From assembly GCF_025753795.1 (NCBI RefSeq), contig NZ_JAOWPS010000002.1:1062501-1126500 (forward strand): 64,000 nt of DNA, in the 5' to 3' direction. Under the pieces are notes generated by a model. It had not been told where the DNA came from and did not search any database. It worked only from the letters and a program-made list of their open reading frames with translations. Origin of the DNA: Mesorhizobium sp. YC-39 (GTDB lineage Bacteria > Pseudomonadota > Alphaproteobacteria > Rhizobiales > Rhizobiaceae). Both the position numbers and the translations under genes were made by a program. Within the stretch, counting starts at the first letter, position 1. Each line of letters begins with the position of its first letter. Below, in pieces: positions 56,983 through 64,000 of this stretch.

Positions 56983-57630
56983 ATGAACGACGCTACGCCT
57001 CCAAATCGCTGCCGCATCGTGCTGATCGCGCCACCCGGCGCGTCGGCCGAGCGCATTGGCGCAGCGTTCGAAGGCGGCGACATCGCGTCGCTGATCCTGC
57101 CCGAAAACGGCATGGACGAAGCCTCCTTCCAGGCCTTCGCCGAGAAGATCGTGCCGATGGCGCAAGCGGCGGGCGCCGCCGTCGTCATTGCCGGCGACAC
57201 CCGCATTGCCGGCCGCGTCCAGGCCGACGGCATCCATGTCGAGGTCGGCAAGGCCGAACTCGCCGAGACGATCGAACACTTCCAGACCAAGATGATGGTC
57301 GGCTGCGGCGGCGCCAAGACCCGGGACGATGCGCTGGAGCTCGGTGAGCTCAGGCCCGATTATATCTTCTTCGGCCGCTTCGGTTATGACAACAAGCCGG
57401 AGCCGCACCCGCGCAACCTGTCGCTGGGACAATGGTGGGCGGATGTGATCCAGATCCCCTGCATCGTCATGGCCGGGTCGGACATCGCCTCAGTCGAAAC
57501 AGTCGCCGCCACCGGCGCCGAATTCGTGGCGCTGTCCAGCGCCGTCTTTGCCGACGGCGTCGATGCAAAGGCGGCGATCGCCGGGGCCAACGCGCTGCTC
57601 GACGAAACCGCGCCGCGTTTCGAGGACTGA
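56983..57630 (+). CDS. ThiE/TenI-like protein (thiamine phosphate synthase family, divergent)
   Basis: 215 residues from the ATG at 56983. A TIM barrel: IVLIAPPGASAERIGAAFEG, AAVVIAGDTRIAGRVQADGI (the HLG-like GIHV), VGCGGAKTRDDALELGEL, DYIFFGRFGYDNKPEPHP and PCIVMAGSDIASVETVAATG. The typical ThiE IGGI phosphate loop is replaced by MAGSD, and the GP.F.T.TK segment by FGRFGYDNKPE, so it may be a TenI-type or unrelated paralogue. It is followed one base later by the Sel1 protein gene. It is not next to the thi genes at 14.7-19.3 kb. Confidence 0.75.
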   Translation: MNDATPPNRCRIVLIAPPGASAERIGAAFEGGDIASLILPENGMDEASFQAFAEKIVPMAQAAGAAVVIAGDTRIAGRVQADGIHVEVGKAELAETIEHFQTKMMVGCGGAKTRDDALELGELRPDYIFFGRFGYDNKPEPHPRNLSLGQWWADVIQIPCIVMAGSDIASVETVAATGAEFVALSSAVFADGVDAKAAIAGANALLDETAPRFED

Positions 57631-57631
57631 C

Positions 57632-58663
57632 GTGCCGCCCCGGACAATCCTTTTCAACGTCTTTCTAGCGACGCTCACGGCGCAGGCCGCCGCCGCCGAA
57701 ACCATCCCTTTGCCGCAGCCCAAACCGGACGCCGGCCCGCACGCGGACAAGCCGATCGACACGCCGTTGCCGCAGCCCGCAACCACAGCCCCGCTACCGT
57801 CGGCCGACACGATCAATCCCGAACGTTTCGGTGCGAAACCGTCGGACCCCGCCTACGGCGCCTTTCAGCGCGGTCTCTACAAGACGGCCTATAACTTGGC
57901 TTTGGTCCGCGCCCAGAACGGCGATCCGGCAGCTCAGACGCTGGTGGCCGAGATACTGTCGCGAGGGCTTGGCGTGCCGCTCAACGCTTCGGAAGCGGCA
58001 AAATGGTACGCGCTTGCCGCCGAGCAGGGCATACCGGAATCGCAGTTCCAGTATGCGCTGATGCTGCTCGACGGCCGCTACGTCAAGAAGGATGAAAAGG
58101 AAGCCTATGCGCTGATGCAGTCGGCCGCCGAGGCTGGCAATCGCCTGGCGCAGTTCAACTTCGCCCAGTTGCTTGTCAAGCAGGATCCCGGCGACGCGGG
58201 CCTCGCCAAGGCTGCGTCCTATTATGAACGCGCCGCCGCGACCGGCCTTGCCGACGCGCAATATGCTATGGCGCAGATCTATGCCAATGGCGCCGGCGGC
58301 AAGCCGCATGACGATGTCCAGGCACGTGGCCTGTTGGCGCAGGCTGCACGGCAGAACTACGACACGGCGCAGATCGATCTCGCCGCCTGGATGATCGAGG
58401 GACGCGGCGGCCCACGCGACCTGAAATCCGGCTTCGGTTGGATGAAGCAGGCCGCCGAAGGCGGCAATGTCGCCGCCCAGAACCGGCTCGCCAAACTCTA
58501 TATGGAAGGCATCGGCACCGATCCGGATCTGATCCTGGCCGGCGCCTGGTACATTGTCGCCCGCCGCGCCGGGCTCATCGATCCGCAGATGGACGATTTC
58601 CTGCAAGGTTTGGATGACGACCAGACCAAGCAGGCGCTGCAGAAGGCCAATCGTCTGCCGTAA
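57632..58663 (+). CDS. Secreted Sel1-repeat protein
   Basis: 343 residues from a GTG at 57632, one base after the previous stop, with GAGGA 5 bases upstream. The N-terminal signal peptide ends near TAQAAAAETI. After a Pro-rich segment come about six Sel1-like helical repeats of 36 residues (A.AQTLVAEILSRGLGVPLN, ASEAAKWYALAAEQGIPESQ, EEAYALMQSAAEAGNRLAQF and so on). Such arrays mediate protein contacts in envelope and signalling complexes. It probably forms an operon with the ThiE-like gene, though their functions are not obviously related. Confidence 0.88.
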   Translation: MPPRTILFNVFLATLTAQAAAAETIPLPQPKPDAGPHADKPIDTPLPQPATTAPLPSADTINPERFGAKPSDPAYGAFQRGLYKTAYNLALVRAQNGDPAAQTLVAEILSRGLGVPLNASEAAKWYALAAEQGIPESQFQYALMLLDGRYVKKDEKEAYALMQSAAEAGNRLAQFNFAQLLVKQDPGDAGLAKAASYYERAAATGLADAQYAMAQIYANGAGGKPHDDVQARGLLAQAARQNYDTAQIDLAAWMIEGRGGPRDLKSGFGWMKQAAEGGNVAAQNRLAKLYMEGIGTDPDLILAGAWYIVARRAGLIDPQMDDFLQGLDDDQTKQALQKANRLP

Positions 58664-58836
58664 GAAGCCGCGGATCGTGAGCATCCGGCGATAGCGCCAA
58701 CAACAGGCTTGCCTGGGCAAGGCGTCGCCGCGGTTCAGACCTCTCTTGCTCGCTCCCTTGCCTCTTCAGGCGATTTGTGGTCTTGGGGGCCCGAAATCGC
58801 CCTTCGGCGAGCATCTCATTCCGGATCAAGATCATC

Positions 58837-59403
58837 ATGGCCAAGATCAATGGCAACGAAATCCGTCCCGGCTATGTCATCGAGCACGATGGCGGCCTGT
58901 GGGTGGCGGTCAGGACCAATACGGTCAAGCCCGGCAAGGGCGGCGCCTACAACCAGGTCGAGCTGAAGAACCTCATCAACGGCACCAAGCTTAACGAGCG
59001 CTTCCGCTCGGCTGAGACTGTTGAGCAGATCCGGCTCGATCTGAAGGATTTCTCCTTCCTCTACGAACAAGACGGGGCGCTGGTGTTCATGGACACCGAA
59101 AGCTACGAGCAGCTCGAACTGCAGAAGGATTTCGTCGGCGACCGTGCCGCCTTCCTGCAGGACGGCATGATGGTGACGGTCCAGCTCTATGAGGAAAGGC
59201 CGATCGGTATTTCGCTGCCCGACCAGGTGACGCTGACCATCACCGAAGCCGACCCGGTAGTGAAAGGCCAGACGGCGGCCTCGTCCTACAAGCCGGCGAT
59301 GCTGGAAAACGGTATCCGTGTGCTGGTGCCGCCCTTCATCGGCTCGGGCGAGCGCATCATCGTCGACACCAACGAAATCACCTACGTGCGCCGCGCGGAC
59401 TGA
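58837..59403 (+). CDS. efp: Elongation factor P
   Basis: 188 residues from the ATG at 58837. [20 protein letters not shown] is the KOW-like domain I start, and KPGKGG holds Lys34, the site modified (lysylated or otherwise) to rescue polyproline stalls. OB domains II and III ([20 protein letters not shown] and [20 protein letters not shown]) follow, ending [18 protein letters not shown]. An unmodified-looking PGKGG loop fits the EpmA/EpmB class. It is its own unit. Confidence 0.97.
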   Translation: MAKINGNEIRPGYVIEHDGGLWVAVRTNTVKPGKGGAYNQVELKNLINGTKLNERFRSAETVEQIRLDLKDFSFLYEQDGALVFMDTESYEQLELQKDFVGDRAAFLQDGMMVTVQLYEERPIGISLPDQVTLTITEADPVVKGQTAASSYKPAMLENGIRVLVPPFIGSGERIIVDTNEITYVRRAD

Positions 59404-59410
59404 CGCCCAG

Positions 59411-59513
59411 TGCATGTCGCCCAAAAGTGCGCAGCGGTTTTGGGATAACGACATGCACAAAACAAAGATTTAAAGTACGTCGCATAAATCCGGATAGCTG
59501 CGACGTGCTTTAG
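59411..59513. repeat. Dispersed palindromic repeat, family A (full copy)
   Basis: GCATGTCGCCCAAAAGTGCG ... CGACATGC, then the second stem AAAGTACGTCGCA / TGCGACGTGCTTT. Closest to the copy at 10819. It starts 8 bases after the efp stop. Confidence 0.85.
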
Positions 59514-59530
59514 CAGCAGGAAGAAGCACA

Positions 59531-60331
59531 ATGGCGCGTTCAGCACTTCTCAATGTCATGGTCCAGGCCGCCATGAAGGCCGGCCGCTCGCTGTCGCGCG
59601 ACTTCGGCGAAGTCCAGAACCTGCAGGTCTCGATGAAGGGGCCGGGCGACTATGTCAGCCAGGCCGACCGCAAGGCCGAGGAAATCCTGTTCACCGAGCT
59701 GTCAAAGGCGCGGCCGGGCTACGCCTTCCTGATGGAGGAACGGGGCGCAGTCGCGGGCGATGACAGCCAGCACCGCTGGCTCGTCGATCCGCTCGACGGC
59801 ACCACCAATTTCCTGCATGGCATTCCGCTCTTCGCCATCTCGATTGCGCTGGAACGCCAGGGCCAGATCGTCGCCGGCGTCGTTTACAATCCGGCGATGG
59901 ACGAGCTCTACACCGCCGAGCGCGGTGGCGGCGCCTTCATGAACGACCGCCGGCTGCGCGTTGCCGGCAGAACGAAGCTGAACGATGCCGTGATCGGCTG
60001 CGGCGTACCGCATCTCGGGCGCGGCCAGCACGGCAATTTCCTCCTCGAGCTGCGCAATGTGATGGCCGAGGTTTCGGGTGTGCGCCGCCTCGGCTCCGCC
60101 TCACTCGATCTCGCCTATGTCGCCGCGGGGCGCATGGACGGATTCTGGGAAGTCGGCCTGTCGGCCTGGGATATCGCGGCCGGGCTGCTTTTGATCCGCG
60201 AAGCCGGCGGTTTCGTTTCCGATTTCGCCGGCGGGCAGGAGATGCTGGAGGGCGGCTCGGTCGTCGCCGGCAATGAGATCATCCAGCGCGCGCTGCTGAA
60301 GACAGTGAAGAAGCCGATCACATCACGCTGA
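59531..60331 (+). CDS. suhB: Inositol monophosphatase family protein (SuhB-like)
   Basis: 266 residues. Metal-binding Glu70 lies in FLMEERGAV, and the motif VDPLDGTTNFLHG (Asp86, Asp89) and the C-terminal WDIAAGLLLIREAGG complete the Mg site. It dephosphorylates inositol monophosphates, and in E. coli SuhB also works in rRNA antitermination. GGAAGAAGCACA precedes the ATG. It is its own unit between two repeat elements. Confidence 0.94.
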   Translation: MARSALLNVMVQAAMKAGRSLSRDFGEVQNLQVSMKGPGDYVSQADRKAEEILFTELSKARPGYAFLMEERGAVAGDDSQHRWLVDPLDGTTNFLHGIPLFAISIALERQGQIVAGVVYNPAMDELYTAERGGGAFMNDRRLRVAGRTKLNDAVIGCGVPHLGRGQHGNFLLELRNVMAEVSGVRRLGSASLDLAYVAAGRMDGFWEVGLSAWDIAAGLLLIREAGGFVSDFAGGQEMLEGGSVVAGNEIIQRALLKTVKKPITSR

Positions 60332-60375
60332 CGGTTTCTGGGCGCTGACGACGTTGGCGCGCCGAAGCGCCGCTA

Positions 60376-60474
60376 GCGCATGACCCCGAAAATCGGAACC
60401 GATTTTCGGAAAGGATCATGCGCAAATCAAAAGTGCTACGGCGTCCTTTGCGCGTCGAAAGGACGCGCGGCGCT
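60376..60474. repeat. Dispersed palindromic repeat, family B (full copy)
   Basis: GCGCATGACCCCGAAAATCG facing CGATTTTCGGAAAGGATCATGCGC, then GCGTCCTTTGCGCG / CGAAAGGACGCGC. The two-module structure matches 14512-14608. It ends 75 bases before the hemolysin III gene. Confidence 0.85.
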
Positions 60475-60549
60475 GTAGTCGCAAAACCGCAACCGAAACT
60501 TGAAATACTGTCCGGCGCCCACCCAGATAAGGGAGACGCAGGACCTTTC

Positions 60550-61242
60550 ATGACGAACGCCGGCCCCGAATCCCAGATCGAAATCCCCTTTATGGGGCGC
60601 TGGCACTATTCGCGCGCCGAGATGATCGCCGACGGTATCGTCCATGCGGTCGGCATCGTACTGGCGATATCGGCAGGTTCGACCTTGCTGGCGTTGGCCG
60701 CCTTCCATACCGGTCCTGGCGAGTATATCGCCGCCGCCTTCTATGTGGTCTCGCTGCTCACCGTGCTCTCGGTCTCGCTGGCCTATAATCTGTGGCCAAT
60801 ATCCTCACCGGTGAAGTGGATATTGCGGCGCTTCGACCATGCCGCGATCTACCTTTTGATCGCCGCCACCTACACGCCCTTCCTTGCCCAGCTCGACGGC
60901 TCGCCGCTGACGGTCTCGATGATCGTCCTGGTCTGGGTTGCGGCGGTGATCGGCATCGCCATCAAGGTGCTTCTTCCCGGCCGGTTCGATCGGCTGGCGA
61001 TCGTCTTCTATCTCGCCATCGGCTGGAGCGGTATCGTCCTGGTCGAGCCGCTCGTTCAGACGCTGCCGGCGACATCGATCGTGCTGATCGTTGCCGGCGG
61101 CTTCGTCTATTCCTGCGGCGTCATCTTTTTCGCTTGGAAGGGCCTGCGCTTCCACAATGCGCTGTGGCATGGCTTTGTCGTCACCGGCGCCGGCTTGCAC
61201 CTGGCCGCCATGGTCGACTGCCTGGTCATTAACCGACTCTAA
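60550..61242 (+). CDS. Hemolysin III / PAQR family membrane protein
   Basis: 230 residues from the ATG at 60550. The frame to 60418 reads through the repeat and is rejected. Seven membrane segments with the family start WHYSRAEMIADGIVHAVGIV, the conserved DHAAIYLLIAATYTPFL and the C-terminal NALWHGFVVTGAGLHLAAM with its His residues, a putative metal site. Bacterial members relate to eukaryotic adiponectin-receptor PAQRs (ceramidase-like). Hemolytic activity is shown for few. Monocistronic. Confidence 0.92.
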   Translation: MTNAGPESQIEIPFMGRWHYSRAEMIADGIVHAVGIVLAISAGSTLLALAAFHTGPGEYIAAAFYVVSLLTVLSVSLAYNLWPISSPVKWILRRFDHAAIYLLIAATYTPFLAQLDGSPLTVSMIVLVWVAAVIGIAIKVLLPGRFDRLAIVFYLAIGWSGIVLVEPLVQTLPATSIVLIVAGGFVYSCGVIFFAWKGLRFHNALWHGFVVTGAGLHLAAMVDCLVINRL

Positions 61243-61354
61243 TCTCTAGGTTGCAATCGGCGGCCAATATTGCCAAGCGCCATTCAATTTCGTCACAATT
61301 GCGTTTAGAGTCGCGCTCAACGTGATCGGCGGTGGCATCGGAAACGGGGCACGG

Positions 61355-62380
61355 ATGGCTTTTCTCAAATCCTTCGGCATAGGCAGGCGCTCCGACGTCC
61401 TGGTCTACGACCCCCACAAATTGTCGAGCCCGCAGGTCTTTCTGCTCACCATGGTCATTTTCCTGGTGATCGTCGCCTTCATCGCTGCAATCCTGACCCG
61501 TCAGATCTCGACCGCTTTCGTCACCAATCCCGGCCTCAATGGCCTGATCATCGGCGTGCTTGTGGTCGGTATCCTGCTGGCCTTCGTGCAGGTCGGGCGG
61601 CTGTTTCGCGAAGTGCGCTGGGTCAACTCCTTCCGGGCCGGCTCCGAAACCACCGAACCGGTGCTGCTGGCGCCGATGAAGGCTATGCTCAGCCGCTCGT
61701 CGTCGATGGCCTTTTCGACCAGTTCGATGCGCACCATGCTCGATTCGATCGCCACCCGCCTCGACGAAAGCCGCGACACCTCGCGCTACCTCGTCGGGCT
61801 GCTGGTGTTCCTTGGGCTGCTCGGTACTTTCTGGGGCCTGCTCAACACGATCGGTTCGATCCGCGAAACCATCGACTCGCTCGATCCCGGCACCGGTGAC
61901 GCCGCCGCGGTGCTGGATTCCCTGAAGCAAGGGCTTTCCGCGCCGCTGGCCGGCATGGGCACCGCCTTCTCGTCTTCATTGTTCGGCCTGTCCGGCTCCC
62001 TGGTGCTCGGCTTCCTCGACCTGCAGGCCGGCCGCGCCCAGACGCGCTTCTACACCGAGCTTGAGAACTGGTTGTCCTCGGTCACCGATCTGTCGTCGGA
62101 TATCGTCGTTTCCGATCCGGCGAAGGTCGAATCCTCCGACGAGATCCGCGTTCTGTCGGAGAAGCTGCGCAGCCTCCAGGAGAATGGCGGCAGCCCCAAC
62201 CCGCGCGTCGCCACCGCGATGGCCAACCTTGCCGACGGCATTTCCGGCCTGGTCAAGAACATGCGCTCCGAGCAGCAGATCATGCGCGACTGGGTCGAGG
62301 CCCAGTCCGACGAACAGAAGGCGATGCGCAACACGCTGGAGAAGATCGCCGACGCCCTGAAGAAGCCGGGAGTCCACTGA
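61355..62380 (+). CDS. MotA/TolQ/ExbB-type proton channel subunit (non-flagellar)
   Basis: 341 residues from the ATG at 61355. Membrane segments at about 28-48, 62-82, 145-170 and 195-222. The channel core shows GLLVFLGLLGTFWGLLNTIG and APLAGMGTAFSSSLFGLSGS, with Thr at the expected proton-path sites. A long cytoplasmic C-terminal helical tail (about 225-341) follows, longer than in TolQ. The next gene, a MotB/OmpA protein, begins two bases after the stop. Unlike flagellar MotA, no flagellar or chemotaxis gene is nearby. Together they look like a self-contained motor or signalling stator, also resembling ZorA of Zorya. Confidence 0.88.
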   Translation: MAFLKSFGIGRRSDVLVYDPHKLSSPQVFLLTMVIFLVIVAFIAAILTRQISTAFVTNPGLNGLIIGVLVVGILLAFVQVGRLFREVRWVNSFRAGSETTEPVLLAPMKAMLSRSSSMAFSTSSMRTMLDSIATRLDESRDTSRYLVGLLVFLGLLGTFWGLLNTIGSIRETIDSLDPGTGDAAAVLDSLKQGLSAPLAGMGTAFSSSLFGLSGSLVLGFLDLQAGRAQTRFYTELENWLSSVTDLSSDIVVSDPAKVESSDEIRVLSEKLRSLQENGGSPNPRVATAMANLADGISGLVKNMRSEQQIMRDWVEAQSDEQKAMRNTLEKIADALKKPGVH

Positions 62381-62381
62381 C

Positions 62382-63413
62382 GTGGCCCTGGCGCGGACGC
62401 GGCGCAGCGATCGCCGCATCGACTATTGGCCGGGCTTCGTCGATGCGCTGTCGACGCTGCTGCTCGCGATCATGTTCCTGCTGACGGTCTTCGTGCTGGC
62501 GCAGTTCCTGCTCGGCCGCGAAATTTCCGGCAAGGACACGGTTCTCAACCGCCTTAACTCGCAAATAAACGAACTGACCCAGCTTCTGGCGCTGGAACGC
62601 TCGACGACGCAGGACAAGGAAGATTCGCTCGCCAATCTGCAGGCCTCGCTGTCGCAGTCGGAAGCGGAAAAAAGCCGGCTCGAACAATTGCTGGCGCAAG
62701 GCGCCGGTGCCGGCGACGCGGCCAACCAGCGCGCCACGGCACTTTCGGGTGAACTCGAAGGCCAGCGCCAGATCAGCCAGCAGGCGCTAAGCCAGGTCGA
62801 GATCCTCAACCAGCAGATCGCCGCGCTGCGCAAACAGATCGCGGCACTCGAAGACGCGCTCAACGTCTCCGAAACGCGCGACCGCGAATCCAACACCAAG
62901 ATCGCCGACCTCGGCCGCCGGCTGAATGTCGCTTTGGCGCAGCGCGTGCAGGAACTAAACCGCTACCGGTCTGACTTCTTCGGGCGCCTGCGCGAAATCC
63001 TCGCCGACCGCGAAAACATCCGCATCGTCGGCGACCGCTTCGTCTTCCAGTCGGAAGTGCTTTTCCCGCCCGGCTCCGAGGTGATCAACGATGCCGGCAA
63101 GGTCGAGATGAAGAAGCTCGCCGACGCCATCATCGAGTTGCAAAAGGAGATCCCGCCGGAGATCAGCTGGGTGCTGCGCGTCGACGGCCACACCGACAAC
63201 GTTCCGCTATCGGGCACCGGCCGCTACCGCGACAATTGGGAGCTGTCGACGGCGCGCTCGACCTCGGTGGTGAAGTTCCTGATCGAAAACGGCGTGCCGG
63301 CCAACCGGTTGGTCGCGGCCGGCTTCGGCGAATTCCAGCCGCTCGATCCCGCAGACACCGAAGAAGCGCGCAACAAGAACCGCCGCATTGAACTGAAGCT
63401 CACCGAACGGTGA
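62382..63413 (+). CDS. MotB/OmpA-family peptidoglycan-binding stator subunit
   Basis: 343 residues, GTG start at 62382. The single membrane segment FVDALSTLLLAIMFLLTVFV keeps the essential Asp (Asp21) of MotB/ZorB. A long coiled coil (about 50-195, NELTQLLALERSTTQDKEDS...) spans the periplasm. The OmpA domain (200-343) has RVDGHTDNVPLSGTGRYRDN, WELSTARSTSVVKFLIENG and KNRRIELKL, with Asp and Arg for peptidoglycan binding. The coiled coil is longer than in flagellar MotB, which would place the OmpA domain deep in the wall. Translation is probably coupled to the upstream channel gene. Confidence 0.88.
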   Translation: MALARTRRSDRRIDYWPGFVDALSTLLLAIMFLLTVFVLAQFLLGREISGKDTVLNRLNSQINELTQLLALERSTTQDKEDSLANLQASLSQSEAEKSRLEQLLAQGAGAGDAANQRATALSGELEGQRQISQQALSQVEILNQQIAALRKQIAALEDALNVSETRDRESNTKIADLGRRLNVALAQRVQELNRYRSDFFGRLREILADRENIRIVGDRFVFQSEVLFPPGSEVINDAGKVEMKKLADAIIELQKEIPPEISWVLRVDGHTDNVPLSGTGRYRDNWELSTARSTSVVKFLIENGVPANRLVAAGFGEFQPLDPADTEEARNKNRRIELKLTER

Positions 63414-63652
63414 TCCCGCATCACGCGAATTTGTTCGCCGGCTCAACGCTAGGGCGCAGATATCGGGTCGACAAGGCCTGAAAACATTATCTTTTTTTAA
63501 TTACACTTTGCCGCAGCGCAGTCCTAGTCTCTGTCGCGGGCTGAGAACCGCCGGCGATGAGCCCCTCGTCGCGACGCGACGGAACCGGACGGCCTGCGGC
63601 CGGAAGGCAGGACGACCCAATCGCCCCCTTCCTCAGTAAAGGAGACGCAGTC

Positions 63653-64000
63653 ATGCGCTCTTTCAAGACCCTCAGGACTGCAACCCTCACCGCGCTTCTC
63701 ATCGCCGTTCCGTTTGCTGGCGCCTATGCCGCATCGAGCGTCTTCTCCGGCCCCAGCGTGACAGCGTTGATCGATCAAGCGCAGGGCGTGGAGAAAGGCA
63801 TCACGGACGCGATGCAAGTGAATAAAATCACGCCGGCCGAGGCGCATAGGCTGCATATGCGGGCTGCTCACATCAGCCAGGTCGCCGAAAGGACGGCCGC
63901 CGCGGGACATGGCAGGATACCGGCCACGCAATATCAGCAGTTGCTGCACCAGCTCGATGACCTGAGCCAGACGCTCCGGGTTGACACTGGCAGCGCCTTC
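63653..64000 (+). CDS. Small secreted protein of unknown function (partial)
   Basis: The ATG at 63653 follows AAGGAG at 63638-63643. The frame is open to the window end (116 codons). Signal peptide MRSFKTLRTATLTALLIAVP... cleaved near AYA-AS. The mature part is helical (VTALIDQAQGVEKGITDAMQ, EAHRLHMRAAHISQVAERTA). Family not recognised. It lies 239 bases downstream of the stator pair, and 63414-63652 carries no other gene. The 3' end is beyond the window. Confidence 0.75.
   Translation, partial: MRSFKTLRTATLTALLIAVPFAGAYAASSVFSGPSVTALIDQAQGVEKGITDAMQVNKITPAEAHRLHMRAAHISQVAERTAAAGHGRIPATQYQQLLHQLDDLSQTLRVDTGSAF

Noticed and set aside
61355..63413. A complete Zorya defence system
   Set aside because: Only ZorA/ZorB-like proteins are visible. 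No ZorC, ZorD or ZorE homologue lies within the window, and the next gene is a small secreted protein.

Overview
This is a GC-rich chromosomal window from an alphaproteobacterium of the Hyphomicrobiales. Mesorhizobium or a close relative (Phyllobacteriaceae) is the best guess. The guess rests on the gene set (PhaR-phaA-phbB, RcdA/DUF1465, CarD, RpoH, Omp25/31-type porins, CpoB-Pal-TolBARQ) and on several families of short palindromic intergenic repeats typical of that group. Almost everything looks like core chromosome. I see no prophage, insertion sequence, CRISPR array, rRNA or tRNA.

Layout: 1-3.3 kb holds the end of a citrate-synthase-family gene and polyhydroxybutyrate metabolism (phaR, phaA, phbB). 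3.3-9.3 kb has a long structured non-coding leader, a large Suv3-like RNA helicase with a low-complexity tail, an S4 RNA-binding protein, ferredoxin FdxA and CarD. 9.3-12 kb is a polar amino acid ABC importer. 12-14.5 kb has a heat-shock sigma factor facing an M48 lipoprotein protease. 14.7-19.3 kb is a thiamine block: thiBPQ behind a TPP riboswitch, with divergent thiamine pyrophosphokinase. 19.3-21.7 kb has an ABC-F ATPase and a ccdAB toxin-antitoxin operon whose operator is visible. 21.7-33.3 kb carries a purA-linked membrane protein, purA, a DMT exporter, an SH3-domain protein, serCA, two porin paralogues and glmM.

33.8-46 kb holds a secreted Cys-repeat protein, a tandem rhodanese, ftsH, tilS and the Tol-Pal envelope machine (cpoB, pal, tolB, tolA, tolR, tolQ, ybgC). 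46-49.5 kb looks like an insertion of a GH5 glycosidase, a Tat-exported phosphoesterase and an unrecognised gene. It separates ybgC-tol from ruvCAB, which are neighbours in many proteobacteria. Its outer end is AT-rich and carries an iron-box-like site. 49.7-52.8 kb is ruvCAB and rcdA. 53-58.7 kb has small membrane proteins, a TauE exporter, an Lrp/DMT pair, a ThiE-like protein and a Sel1 protein. 58.8-64 kb has efp, an inositol monophosphatase, a hemolysin III homologue, a non-flagellar MotA/MotB-like (ZorAB-like) pair and the start of a small secreted protein.

The most interesting items are the MotAB-like pair, the duplicated hairpin leader upstream of the helicase, the Cys-repeat secreted protein, the island with its iron-box-like promoter, the ccdAB operator and -10 overlap, the four-hairpin element upstream of rcdA, and the dispersed palindromic repeats (one inside the thi operon, one touching the tilS start codon). 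Gene functions come from reading motifs and recalling families. No database search was run.
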